From Bacillus shivajii (GTDB lineage Bacteria > Bacillota > Bacilli > Bacillales > Salisediminibacteriaceae): DNA of 64,000 bases. The first letter of the stretch is position 1; each line of letters begins with the position of its first letter. The position numbers and the translations under genes were made by a program. Where the stretch lies: the NCBI RefSeq assembly GCF_020519665.1, contig NZ_CP084703.1:372001-436000 (forward strand). The letters are read 5' to 3'. Below, piece by piece: positions 1 through 8,754 of this stretch. The notes beneath the pieces were generated by a model. That model made no database searches. It was not told the origin of the DNA and saw only the letters and a list, made by a program, of their open reading frames with translations.

Positions 1-543
1 TCATTAATTACAGATGTCGCGGAACAAACGAATTTATTAGCATTAAATGCCGCAATCGAAGCTGCTAGAGCAGGGGAACATGGAAAAGGGTTTGCTGTTG
101 TTGCTGACGAAGTGCGTAAATTAGCGGAACAGTCCAATCACTCTGCGAATCAAATCGGAAATCTTGTTGAAGATATCCAAAAAGGGATTGATCAGTCCGT
201 TTCAGTGATGGGAGAAGGTCGAGAATCTGTTCAAAAAGGAATCAATTCTGTAAATGAAGCAGGGACGGAATTTGGTTCGATATCAAAATCTATTGTAGAT
301 ATTTCGACGCAAATTACTGAAGTTTCTGCAGCGGTGCAACAAATTTCAGCTGGATCTGAATCGATGGCTGCATCGGTTAACGAGGCAGCAAATGTTGCGG
401 AACAATCTTCTGGGTATGCGCAAACTGTAGCGGCTTCGGCAGAAGAACAGATGGCTTCAATGGAGGAGATTACATCAGCTGCTGAAACGTTAGCAAGTAT
501 GGCGGAGGAATTACAGGTAGAGGTAAGTAAGTTCAAATTATAG
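1..543 (+). CDS. Methyl-accepting chemotaxis protein, C-terminal part (5' end outside window)
   Basis: The frame is open from base 1. It carries the conserved cytoplasmic hairpin tip of chemoreceptors ([19 protein letters not shown] at about residues 8-26 of the visible part), followed by the long Ala/Ser/Glu-rich coiled coil that returns to the C terminus. In the family this tip binds CheA and CheW. The sensing domain and any membrane segments lie upstream of the window, so the ligand cannot be inferred. The visible part ends with hydrophobic and basic residues (EVSKFKL) rather than a CheR-binding pentapeptide. A hairpin terminator follows directly. The GTG at 112 is an internal valine codon, not a start. 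Confidence 0.93.
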   Translation, partial: SLITDVAEQTNLLALNAAIEAARAGEHGKGFAVVADEVRKLAEQSNHSANQIGNLVEDIQKGIDQSVSVMGEGRESVQKGINSVNEAGTEFGSISKSIVDISTQITEVSAAVQQISAGSESMAASVNEAANVAEQSSGYAQTVAASAEEQMASMEEITSAAETLASMAEELQVEVSKFKL

Positions 544-547
544 CTTG

Positions 548-602
548 AAAAACTAGTGTTAGGATTAGCCTTTTAAAGGCTGGTTCTGTCACTAGTTTTT
601 TT
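548..602 (+). terminator. Intrinsic terminator after the chemoreceptor
   Basis: An 11-bp stem pairs 548-558 with 590-600 and runs into a T tract. A smaller hairpin (AGCCTTT/AAAGGCT) sits in the loop. Confidence 0.8.
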
Positions 603-630
603 GATTTATTAGTCTTAACCTTTGTGAATT

Positions 631-825
631 TCATCGCATAACAAAATAAAGAAGTGTGAAAACCGTGAGTGGAATAAAAGTGACGATATAAATAACTGAA
701 AGCCATACTACTTTACTTATTGTTGTATTTGTATAATTCTCATCTTTCGGGTTAATTCCAATGATGATTGTTGTCACTAGTGCTAAAAGGCATATAACAC
801 CGCTAATAATAATAAGAACGTTCAT
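631..825 (-). CDS. Small two-helix membrane protein, unknown function
   Basis: The product is 64 residues with two hydrophobic segments (about 3-23 and 39-61) joined by a short polar loop containing NPKDENYTN. A textbook Shine-Dalgarno (AAAGGAGGTAC, 831-841) lies 5-6 nt upstream of the ATG, which is the main reason to accept this short gene. I recognise no family. It stands alone, convergent with the chemoreceptor. Confidence 0.6.
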   Translation of the reverse strand: MNVLIIISGVICLLALVTTIIIGINPKDENYTNTTISKVVWLSVIYIVTFIPLTVFTLLYFVMR

Positions 826-963
826 TTGAAGTACCTCCTTTGGAGAAGTCTCATATTTTTCTATCTTACAAAACTTGTTAATGAATGAAAAATAAAATGC
901 TCTATTTTCAAAGTGAACCGTAACAGTAGAGGTAAACGAGTCTTGAAAAAGTATAGAAAAATA

Positions 964-995
964 AAAAGACCGTGGTGAATGTACACCAGGCCTTT
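964..995 (-). terminator. Intrinsic terminator (minus strand)
   Basis: On the minus strand a GGTG/CACC-cored stem of about 11 bp with one bulge is followed by TTTTT. It lies just downstream of the crtB-like fragment at 1022-1144 and may be that fragment's original terminator. Confidence 0.6.
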
Positions 996-1021
996 AATTT
1001 CAATGCTATCAAGTCTGTCAT

Positions 1022-1144
1022 TTATTCATTGACAACTTTATTGACAATATCATGGACTTCCGTTCTACTAATTTTTTCTTTCCCTTCAGCTATAGCATCA
1101 AGTGTTGCATGAGCAAGTGCAAGCGGGATCTGACAAAAATGTTG
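1022..1144 (-). pseudogene. Detached 3' end of a squalene/phytoene synthase-family gene
   Basis: These 123 bp match 8755-8877, the last 40 codons plus stop of the intact gene at 8755-9576, with one substitution (A at 1133 against G). Orientation is the same, so the two copies form a direct repeat 7.7 kb apart. Identity ends abruptly at both ends: at the stop codon on the left, and near 1144 on the right, after which the sequence is unrelated. No start or upstream part of the gene is present. The bracketed DNA is the five-gene exopolysaccharide operon. The near-identity suggests a recent duplication or ongoing gene conversion (inference). Confidence 0.9.
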
Positions 1145-1282
1145 ATTTTTTTCTTTAATAAAAGGCTGTGTTAAAGCTCAATGTTGATACCTTGGTATGT
1201 GAGGAATGGAGGGAGGAGAAGAGATGGGAGTTCTACCCCTGACGTGCACTTTATGCAGTAAGGGGCAGAAACCTTTTCATTT
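1145..1282. other. Intergenic: imperfect hairpin after ydaN and a short repeated word
   Basis: The word GGCTGTGTTAAA at 1164-1175 recurs at 24670-24681. An imperfect hairpin (CCCCT...AGGGG with inner TGCA/TGCA, about 1236-1268) lies just past the ydaN stop but has no T tract, so its role as terminator is uncertain. No gene was seen. Confidence 0.4.
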
Positions 1283-3619
1283 TTAATCTTCATTTGTTCT
1301 TTTCTTTTTCAGTAAAAGAACGAATAGAAATATGGAAAAAAGGAAGATGATGATAAATAATAGGCTAATCCACCATGGCAGTGCTGGTTCTTCCGTGGTA
1401 GGAACAGTTGGTGTTACAACAGATAATTGTTTTTCGTCTAAGATGACGTTTCCGGATTGGCTCATTCCAATGGTGGTTGTTCGTTTATCATTTTCTTGAA
1501 GAGTGACTAACATTTCTGGGTCAAAAAATGGTTGATCTTTTCTAGGTGTGATAAATGGCTGGAAGGTGGCCATTGCTTTTTCTTCATTCCAAAGGGATGG
1601 TTCAATAAGGGCGATGTATTGTAACGTTTCTAAAAGAAAAGGGCTACTCGATAAAGTGTTTTCATTCGTATCCCAAAGCTTTTCATGAAGGGAGATGATA
1701 TGGTCATTGATGAAATGGCTTGTTACATCTTCAACATTACGTTCATATACAATATTGAGATTTCTGATATTTTCCTTGTGTGGAACCATTGAAGAGGTCA
1801 ATTGTGCTAGCTGACTCAGCATTTGGCCATTTAATTTATCAGGAAGAATAAACGTCGTATCTTGTAAGCCGTGAGCATTTACAAAAGGAGCTGGCCAATT
1901 CGAAAAGTTAATCTCTGAGCTTTCAACAAGAGAGAAATCAAAAAAACTACTATTTTCAATTTCGATCCAGCGTGTAGAATCATCTCTTTGTATACAGTCG
2001 ACTTCTTGACTAACAAGGTTCGTAGAAAAGATAACTTCAATATACTTAGAGGCGTTGATATCTTCAATATCGATAGGGACCTCATAGGTGAGCTCATTTC
2101 TTTCATTTACTAGCGCAACTGCTCTTCTTAGTGGAATTGTATAAGGCTTTTCGTTTATATAAATGTTTATTCCTAAGTGTTCGTCTACCCCTTCATCAAC
2201 CAATTCATGAAGTAATGGAGATATACGCATATTTACATGTAACGTTGGGTGTTCCTCGATTTCCCCATATAGTGGAAGGTCGAAACGGATCACTGGTGAA
2301 GTATTAAATCTAGAATTTAAGTGCAAATCCTCCATACCTTTACTTTTCAAATCAAATGTCATGTCTTCATTGTCGTCTATTGTCTCTGGTAACTGGGCAA
2401 CAGATAACGAACTCCCTGCTAACTGTTTAATAACGTGTTGCTCAGTTAAAAGAGGAATTTTCTTTTCAATCAAATCGTTTTCATCCCCACCAAAAAATAA
2501 AAACTGTTTGTTTATCTCATCTAAAATAAACGTATCAATCGTTACGTAGTTACGACCTATATCTAAATTGCGCGTTGTTAACGTTTCTTTAATGATCCCA
2601 TTCCAATCGTCATAGCGCCCCACTGCGATGATATTTTTTAAATCATCTATTGCGGATGTTTCAGATTCAGTGATGATAACTGCATAATCACTTGTATGAA
2701 CTTGTGAACGTAAAAAGTGAGCAAGCTGAGTTGCTGCTGAAATAATAGGTTCTGAAGGATGGTCAGGGACGACAAGGTAAAATTGTAGCGGTTCAGTATA
2801 ACCAGGTTGTATGAATGGATAAGGATAATGTTTTAATAAGTCCGTTTGTTGTACAAAGTCACCTACATCAAGGTGAACGAAAGAATTGGAATGAACAACG
2901 AGCCAATTAGAAGGGTCAACAGCTCGTTGACATAGATCATCGGTAATATATCCTTGAAACAGTAAAGTAACTTTATGAAATCCCTCCGTTACCATTGACT
3001 CATCTAGTTTTATTTTTAAGGAAGAATGATTTGCTGTCTCAGATGTTAAAAACATACTATGAACAGGTTGGTTATTCACCTCAACTGTCAATGTTGATGT
3101 TTCAGGTAATAATAATGGAGAGTGACTGAATGTTAAATAAATATAATGATCGTCTCCTTTTTTTAAGAGTGGTGCTTCGTAATACATGTCGACCTGGCTA
3201 GGACCGACCATTTTTACATCGTCAGCAACGAATGAGGTGATCTGACCATGTTCTCTAGTTTCTCCCCTTTGACTAAGGGCAGACCAGTTTTCAAGGTGAG
3301 TTGAAAATCTTTCAATTGAGGTTTCATCAAAGCTGTCTTCTGTTAACATGACACTGTTTTCATTACGTATTTCATTTATATCCTCGTTGTTTTGGTATGT
3401 TATTTCTACTTCGTTTTCTGAATCCATTGTTGTTACGAAATGAGGTGTAGCTCCACTTAAAAAAATGAGTATAGAAAAGAGGGAGAAGGTGTACAAGCCC
3501 TTTATTATTGTCTTGATTCGTTTTCTATAAGGACGATATCCTCGTTTTTTGGAACGAGCAATCCGATCTTTTCGATTCAGTAAGCCGTTGGAATATAGAT
3601 CATGATTTCGTTTACCCAT
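1283..3619 (-). CDS. ydaN: BcsB-like exopolysaccharide synthase accessory subunit (YdaN)
   Basis: The 778-residue protein has a basic cytoplasmic start, one membrane segment near residues 42-62, a large extracellular part, and a C-terminal membrane helix (about 750-772) followed by KKKR. The extracellular part contains the BcsB-like signature DDLCQRAVDPSNW with a downstream SNSFVHLD strand. BcsB proteins partner the membrane glycosyltransferase and guide the growing glycan outward. It overlaps ydaM by 8 bp, so translation is probably coupled. Gene order and domain content match the last gene of B. subtilis ydaJKLMN. The polymer is not cellulose by any evidence here; its composition cannot be read from sequence. 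Confidence 0.85.
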   Translation of the reverse strand: MGKRNHDLYSNGLLNRKDRIARSKKRGYRPYRKRIKTIIKGLYTFSLFSILIFLSGATPHFVTTMDSENEVEITYQNNEDINEIRNENSVMLTEDSFDETSIERFSTHLENWSALSQRGETREHGQITSFVADDVKMVGPSQVDMYYEAPLLKKGDDHYIYLTFSHSPLLLPETSTLTVEVNNQPVHSMFLTSETANHSSLKIKLDESMVTEGFHKVTLLFQGYITDDLCQRAVDPSNWLVVHSNSFVHLDVGDFVQQTDLLKHYPYPFIQPGYTEPLQFYLVVPDHPSEPIISAATQLAHFLRSQVHTSDYAVIITESETSAIDDLKNIIAVGRYDDWNGIIKETLTTRNLDIGRNYVTIDTFILDEINKQFLFFGGDENDLIEKKIPLLTEQHVIKQLAGSSLSVAQLPETIDDNEDMTFDLKSKGMEDLHLNSRFNTSPVIRFDLPLYGEIEEHPTLHVNMRISPLLHELVDEGVDEHLGINIYINEKPYTIPLRRAVALVNERNELTYEVPIDIEDINASKYIEVIFSTNLVSQEVDCIQRDDSTRWIEIENSSFFDFSLVESSEINFSNWPAPFVNAHGLQDTTFILPDKLNGQMLSQLAQLTSSMVPHKENIRNLNIVYERNVEDVTSHFINDHIISLHEKLWDTNENTLSSSPFLLETLQYIALIEPSLWNEEKAMATFQPFITPRKDQPFFDPEMLVTLQENDKRTTTIGMSQSGNVILDEKQLSVVTPTVPTTEEPALPWWISLLFIIIFLFSIFLFVLLLKKKRTNED

Positions 3620-4904
3620 GTTCTTTCACACCTTCACCGTTCGTATCAGAAGACTGTTTTGAAGTGAAACGTTTTGTTTTATCCCACTTCACTTCTTGTT
3701 TGAAAAAAGTACGTTTGCACTCTAAAAAAAACGAATAAATGACTAATAAAATCCAAAGCTGTGAATAAGTAAAATACATTAGCGCTACGACGAAAAAATT
3801 TTGAGCGGTCATTTCTGTTTTTTCAATACTTAAGGCAATCATCGCTTCTGTAATATACAAAAGGTAAGCGAGTACCCATAGTATGAGAGCAACTATTCCG
3901 ATTTGTAAATTCAAATCATAAAAAAGATTCACGATAAAAATGGTGTTGGAAAGCATCACCCCCACTAAAAATAAAAAGTAAGTAAAAAAGAAGTAAAGTA
4001 AGTCGAAGATGATGTTTTTCCTCTTAAGTTTAAAAAAACTTTTTAAAAACTTTAAAATGACATATTGGTTTCCCCTTGCCCAGCGTGTTCTTTGTTTCCA
4101 CCAAACCTTCCAATTTTCAGGCTCTTGTTCCCATGTAATTGCTGCGGGGAAAAAGCGGATATGATATCCGAGATTATAAACACGAATCGAGAGTTCAGTA
4201 TCCTCAGCGAGTGCTTTATGATCCCAACCGCCGAGCTCTTCGAGTATACTCCGTCGAATCGCAAAGTTTGTACCAGGTATCGTCGTGATTTTAAACCAAA
4301 ACCAACGACCTGCTTGTGCTAGCCATTGGAAACCGATTGTTTCAATATTAATGAATTTTGTTAGTAAGTTTTTCTGTGCATTGATCACACGAAATTTGCC
4401 AACTACGGCGCCTATTTTTTCAGTGTTTAAACCTAAAACTAAGTAGTTTAAAGCAGAACGTTCAGGCGTGTTATCAGCATCATATACGACAATAACTTCA
4501 CCCGTTGATGCCTTTAATCCATAATTTAAAGCCGTCGCTTTTCCTTTTCCGGCATAAGGAGCTTGCGTATCCACAACTTTTATAAAAGGGTATTGCTTAC
4601 TCACATTCCTAGCTAGTTCTCCTGTTTGGTCATTTGATTGATCATTGATCACAACTACTTCTAATTTGTCTTTCGGGTAAGTAAATCTCACCATCGCTTT
4701 AAGTGTGCGCTCGATGACGATTTCTTCATTATGAGCAGGAATTAATACACTGACAGAAGGATAATCTCCTATTTGCTTACGCCACTTTTCGATAGGGTGT
4801 TGGTATTTTAAAAAGTGAAAATAGCCGCCTTGCATTAAAAACATATGATATAACAGCATGACCCAAATTAAAGTTAACGATAAGATGAACAAGTTATTTG
4901 CCAT
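3612..4904 (-). CDS. ydaM: Processive family 2 glycosyltransferase (YdaM)
   Basis: The 430-residue membrane enzyme has an N-terminal helix (about 4-24), a GT-A catalytic domain and C-terminal helices (about 300-325, 333-352, 370-392). Visible catalytic motifs are D88 (INDQSND), DAD at 142-144, ED at 234-235 and QRTRW at 271-275, the Q(Q/R)xRW signature of processive beta-glycosyltransferases such as cellulose, hyaluronan and poly-GlcNAc synthases. It is the predicted polymerase of the operon. A GAGGAGAG site precedes the ATG; the start overlaps ydaL by 11 bp and the end overlaps ydaN by 8 bp. The sugar donor cannot be deduced. Confidence 0.9.
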   Translation of the reverse strand: MANNLFILSLTLIWVMLLYHMFLMQGGYFHFLKYQHPIEKWRKQIGDYPSVSVLIPAHNEEIVIERTLKAMVRFTYPKDKLEVVVINDQSNDQTGELARNVSKQYPFIKVVDTQAPYAGKGKATALNYGLKASTGEVIVVYDADNTPERSALNYLVLGLNTEKIGAVVGKFRVINAQKNLLTKFINIETIGFQWLAQAGRWFWFKITTIPGTNFAIRRSILEELGGWDHKALAEDTELSIRVYNLGYHIRFFPAAITWEQEPENWKVWWKQRTRWARGNQYVILKFLKSFFKLKRKNIIFDLLYFFFTYFLFLVGVMLSNTIFIVNLFYDLNLQIGIVALILWVLAYLLYITEAMIALSIEKTEMTAQNFFVVALMYFTYSQLWILLVIYSFFLECKRTFFKQEVKWDKTKRFTSKQSSDTNGEGVKEHG

Positions 4905-6465
4905 TCACTTTTCTCTCCTCAAATAATCGTTTTCGTTTTTTAATACGAAGTCTTAACGTATGAATGGCAAACAAGCTGATAGTTAAAGCGACGATTATGA
5001 CGACAACCCATAATATAAACTCGATTAAACTTAACGAGTAGCGATTGATCATTTTTTGAAAAAGGGGAATGTCTTCATATACTGTATAGCCTTCCGTCTT
5101 GTTGAATTGTACGCTTGCATAAGGAACATTTACTTCATGGTTTAATTGCAACATGTCAAAAAATGGGTCGTTAAACGTTGAATAGATAGATTTTACGAGC
5201 GTTGTTAATAGTTCCTCTTCTAAATATGCAGGGAAAATAATGCCGTTTACACTTTCTTGTAACGTTCCTATTTGAACAAGTTCTTTTTGAAAATGATTGC
5301 TAAATAATAGAGGATCTAGTTCTGTCACATATAACGATTTAGGTATGAGTACAAATGGTTCGGTCCTTTCGAAACTTGCAATACGAGCGTTACCTTTTAG
5401 TGATGACTTATGGAAGTTGCTAATGATCGTAGAAGATAATTGCGAGATTGTTGATAAATCTTTTATTGAAATGGTAGGTTCATTTATTTTTAGACCTATT
5501 GGGGGTAAGTGATGTGAAACGAGTTCTTGAATGGACCTGTAGAGGTCTCTTTCTTTATACTGTCCTTTTGCAAGTATTCCTGCTCCTTGGTGTTGAAGGT
5601 ATTGTAATCGCTCAATGAGACTAGGAGAGGAAGAGAGTATATAATTTTTCTTCCTTTCGAAGTGGTAATAAACAGGTTGAACGGCGATTAGAAATGGGAT
5701 ATTTTCGTTTAATAAATAATCTGTTAATGTTTCTAAATGATCAACGTTTGTTAATGGATGAACGTCATCGATAATTAACACGAAATTGTGATCGGAACTT
5801 AATGGAACTTGAAAAAACGTACGCAGTGATTCAATAATATAAAGTTGCACAACTTCGTTAGAAAATGTCTGTAATCCAAGATAATACAATTGATCATCCT
5901 GAATAAGTACAGGATAAGATTGAGATGTCCCTTTCCAGCCCTCCAATAAAACGGTTGCTCCATTAGAGGGAACAATCACCTTATCTATCATGATCTGTTC
6001 AGATAAGTGCTGCCACTGACTTTTCCCATTAAAAGAGATGCCATTAACTTGTGTCGTTGTTGATATAGAAATTGGAAACTCTTGTTTAAAGGGTACCAAA
6101 CTATGTTTTCCAATGAGTAGAAGGTTACCTTCAAAGCCTCTTATGAACTCCTTAACTTTGTCACGGAATGTTGATTGATCACTTCCCCAATAAATGAGGT
6201 GTGTAACATTTTGAACATGATCGCTAGTGACTTCCTCTTCGGCTTTTACAGTGATATGAAATGAATAGTAACTTATTAAATTGATGAATTCACTTAAGTG
6301 CAAAGAGTCTACGCCTTGTTGATAAACGACTAATATATCCGGTGTCTTACGCTCATTTACTGTCTCTTGCGCACTTATAAGAGAAGGGAGAAACATAAGG
6401 AAACATAACCCTATAAAGGATGATTTAATAAATATAGGTTTCAAGGTCTTGTTTAGCATTTTCAT
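4894..6465 (-). CDS. ydaL: DUF2334-type deacetylase-like protein (YdaL)
   Basis: The 523 residues begin with a signal-peptide-like stretch (hydrophobic 14-31, ending near SAQ) and end with a membrane helix (about 485-507) plus a basic tail. The central region has the polysaccharide-deacetylase-like motif IDDVHP near residue 233, typical of DUF2334 proteins, where the Asp pair would bind metal. By position and architecture it is YdaL, which may modify the exopolysaccharide outside the membrane; activity is inferred. The start overlaps the end of ydaK by 41 bp and its Shine-Dalgarno is weak, pointing to coupled translation. A second in-frame ATG two codons later is also possible. Confidence 0.75.
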   Translation of the reverse strand: MKMLNKTLKPIFIKSSFIGLCFLMFLPSLISAQETVNERKTPDILVVYQQGVDSLHLSEFINLISYYSFHITVKAEEEVTSDHVQNVTHLIYWGSDQSTFRDKVKEFIRGFEGNLLLIGKHSLVPFKQEFPISISTTTQVNGISFNGKSQWQHLSEQIMIDKVIVPSNGATVLLEGWKGTSQSYPVLIQDDQLYYLGLQTFSNEVVQLYIIESLRTFFQVPLSSDHNFVLIIDDVHPLTNVDHLETLTDYLLNENIPFLIAVQPVYYHFERKKNYILSSSPSLIERLQYLQHQGAGILAKGQYKERDLYRSIQELVSHHLPPIGLKINEPTISIKDLSTISQLSSTIISNFHKSSLKGNARIASFERTEPFVLIPKSLYVTELDPLLFSNHFQKELVQIGTLQESVNGIIFPAYLEEELLTTLVKSIYSTFNDPFFDMLQLNHEVNVPYASVQFNKTEGYTVYEDIPLFQKMINRYSLSLIEFILWVVVIIVALTISLFAIHTLRLRIKKRKRLFEERKVNGK

Positions 6466-7288
6466 ACATATCTCTAAACCCTTTCATCTCTTTTTGATAG
6501 TGGCTGACACCGAATGAATATGAGGTTGTGACTTCTTTCTTACTGTTTAATAATGTATGACTCGTTAGCTGTTGCTCTAGTTTATGAATAACAACATCGA
6601 CATGCTCTCGGGGGGTGTTAGTAAGTAATATTGCAAATATATCTTTCTGTACTCTAAATCTAAAATCACTAATTCTCGTATTTTTATTAAGCTTTTTTGA
6701 TATTTCTAGAGTGAAGTGTCTCGTCTCTTTTTGACCATAAAGTGTTTCAAAATCGTCGAAGTGGTTTGTTTTAATTAAAAGCAAGTTAAGATCATAATGA
6801 TATCGAGCTGATCGCTTAAACTCTTTTTCCAATATCAGTTCAAACCTCTTTCGGTTATCAAGCCCAGTATCCAAGTCAACCATAACAAGATCATTATATT
6901 TTTGGTGGAGCTTTTCATTTTCCTTAAAAATGAATGTAATGATTTGATGGCTCATCCCCGATACGGCTGAACCGATAAGGAATAAAAGGAGCCATCCAAA
7001 TGTAACAGTAAGTCGCTCTAGTGAATCTTGCGGGTCTAACACCCACGCTTCCCAAAACTTATAACTACCAATGAAAAAGATAATTAGTAGATTAATCCCT
7101 AGACTGACAATTCTTCCTTTTAACACCCCGATGACAACGAGTGTTAAAAAGGTGAGGAAGTAAAGGATATCGGTTTGGGTCGTGTAAGTTAAGTGGAAGT
7201 AATAACCACCGATCATGATAGAAAAAATAAGGGAAAGTTGATAAATAAAATACTTTACCTTTTTACTTACAGTCAATAAGTGTTGCAT
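6425..7288 (-). CDS. ydaK: Membrane c-di-GMP receptor with degenerate GGDEF domain (YdaK)
   Basis: The 287-residue protein has four predicted membrane helices in the first 115 residues and a GGDEF fold after DLDTGLDNRKRF (about 138-149). The catalytic GGDEF is replaced by QKDIF (214-218), so cyclase activity is not expected, but the allosteric I-site RxxD is intact as RISD (205-208). This is the arrangement known for B. subtilis YdaK, which binds c-di-GMP and switches on exopolysaccharide synthesis. The ATG at 7288 is preferred over a TTG at 7291 because AGAGGAG lies 8 nt upstream. The gene overlaps ydaJ by 26 bp and ydaL by 41 bp. Confidence 0.88.
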   Translation of the reverse strand: MQHLLTVSKKVKYFIYQLSLIFSIMIGGYYFHLTYTTQTDILYFLTFLTLVVIGVLKGRIVSLGINLLIIFFIGSYKFWEAWVLDPQDSLERLTVTFGWLLLFLIGSAVSGMSHQIITFIFKENEKLHQKYNDLVMVDLDTGLDNRKRFELILEKEFKRSARYHYDLNLLLIKTNHFDDFETLYGQKETRHFTLEISKKLNKNTRISDFRFRVQKDIFAILLTNTPREHVDVVIHKLEQQLTSHTLLNSKKEVTTSYSFGVSHYQKEMKGFRDMYENAKQDLETYIY

Positions 7289-8402
7289 CAATCATTCTCC
7301 TCTCTGCTAAAAGAGGAAGTAAGTTATCGAAGATGTGTGTGTTCATTGTGTATTGATCAATATATCCCCCATAATACATGTGATCCTCTTCTGCAATTTG
7401 GAATTGTTTCATTCTTTCATAAAGTTGCTTGGCTAATTGGCTTTCTCCTGCCTCAATGGTATACAGAACCAATAATCCATACACTGCTGGAGATTCATAA
7501 TGAACGGCAGGTTTTAGTGAACTACGCTTGTATTTCCCATATACTTTGCCTTTATCGATTTCCGATTGAATGAATGATAGAAATAATTTGTGATCGATCC
7601 CAGCATATTTTAAACTTCTAGCAAGATACGCTTGATCAATCATATGAACAATCTCATGAAAGGTGATGGATTTTGTAGCACTATCGTATGATGTCGGAAA
7701 AAAGATGGAGCTAGGTGATATAACATTTAATAAGTTTAATATTCGTTCATAAGTCTCTGATGGTACAACCCCCCTATCATACAAATGACCAATTGGGTCC
7801 ATTTGCAAATACGAAAGGGTTATATTTGTACTGCTTTGATTTAAATTTCCATCATAAAAATCGACAAACAAATGATTTTCTATATTGTGTGTAACGATTG
7901 CGCCACTGATTTTTTCACTTAATAGAAGGTATGACTCTTCATTCCACAGTTTCCAACCTTTATAAAGAGTATGTGCTATCCTTAAATCATCAATCAGTGC
8001 ATTGACTTCTTTCTCTTCTTTACTATGGACTTTCCAGCGTATTAATCCGTTCTTCATAAGGAATTCGTCCTCTAGTGTAAGTGCTGCCCTGTGGAACAAT
8101 TCGATGTCTTTTTTTAGCAAAGCATACTCCATCCATAGCCCTAATGATTCAGATAATGTTTCATCTCCTTGAGCAGCCCAGTACGGCATTTCATTAGTAT
8201 TTATAAATGATGTTTTAAAAGTACCATCATCATTGATCATATGTTTTTTAATGAAACGTTCAGCCAACAATTCTTGTTTCGGTGCCGTCTTAACTTCTGG
8301 TAGTTGTCTTCCTAAGATAACATCTGAACTTCTGTTTATAAGCGAAAGGAAAACAAGGCTAATGACGAATAAAACGATGAGTAAAATGACATGAATTTTC
8401 AT
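7263..8402 (-). CDS. ydaJ: Membrane-anchored GH8-like glycosidase (YdaJ), first gene of the operon
   Basis: The 379-residue product has an N-terminal signal/anchor (about 1-20) and an alpha/alpha-barrel-like body. SESLGLWM (about residues 78-85) resembles the region of the catalytic Glu of family 8 glycosidases, and IDDLRIAH resembles the Asp-bearing segment. In BcsZ-type enzymes this activity trims the polymer during export; whether this protein is active is inferred. The ATG at 8402 follows AAAAAGGTGG by about 8 nt, so I prefer it to a TTG 12 codons upstream. All five genes overlap, so one transcript from upstream of 8440 is likely. Confidence 0.8.
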   Translation of the reverse strand: MKIHVILLIVLFVISLVFLSLINRSSDVILGRQLPEVKTAPKQELLAERFIKKHMINDDGTFKTSFINTNEMPYWAAQGDETLSESLGLWMEYALLKKDIELFHRAALTLEDEFLMKNGLIRWKVHSKEEKEVNALIDDLRIAHTLYKGWKLWNEESYLLLSEKISGAIVTHNIENHLFVDFYDGNLNQSSTNITLSYLQMDPIGHLYDRGVVPSETYERILNLLNVISPSSIFFPTSYDSATKSITFHEIVHMIDQAYLARSLKYAGIDHKLFLSFIQSEIDKGKVYGKYKRSSLKPAVHYESPAVYGLLVLYTIEAGESQLAKQLYERMKQFQIAEEDHMYYGGYIDQYTMNTHIFDNLLPLLAERRMIDATLIDCK

Positions 8403-8438
8403 TAAACGACCACCTTTTTGGACAGGGGTGCATAACAA

Positions 8439-8721
8439 AGCTTACACTGTATTTTTGCTTATATACGATTGTTTCATAGTATTATGTAATATAAGTAAAA
8501 ATGCCTCGAACTTTCATCCTATAAAAAAATAATAATAAAACATCGGAAAATGGAAAATATTTGAAGTGTGTGGAGGACTGAGAAATAAAGTAGTGAAATG
8601 GAAACATGACCTGAAGGGAACTTATATTTATGAATGGAAGACGAGAAATCGTCAATACGTACCGATTCCTTGATTTCCTACATCATAAAAGCAATATTAA
8701 GGAAAATGGTTCATAATAAAA
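8439..8721. other. Intergenic region upstream of ydaJ
   Basis: It must contain the ydaJ promoter on the minus strand, but I see no convincing -35/-10 pair. An AT-rich stretch lies at 8455-8545. On the plus strand a short open frame (about 8540-8692) ends in KTRNRQYVPIP but lacks a positioned ribosome site, so I do not call it a gene. Confidence 0.3.
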
Positions 8722-8746
8722 AGGAACTTCCTTGAAGAAAGTTCCT
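8722..8746 (-). terminator. Intrinsic terminator of the squalene/phytoene synthase-family gene
   Basis: An 8-bp stem (AGGAACTT/AAGTTCCT) is followed on the minus strand by TTTTTA, directly after the stop at 8755. Confidence 0.8.
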
Positions 8747-8754
8747 CGTCTTAC

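Noticed and set aside
8540-8692. Plus-strand open frame of about 50 codons ending in a basic peptide
   Set aside because: No ATG and no ribosome site at a workable distance from the only GTG codons; it lies in the presumed ydaJ promoter region.
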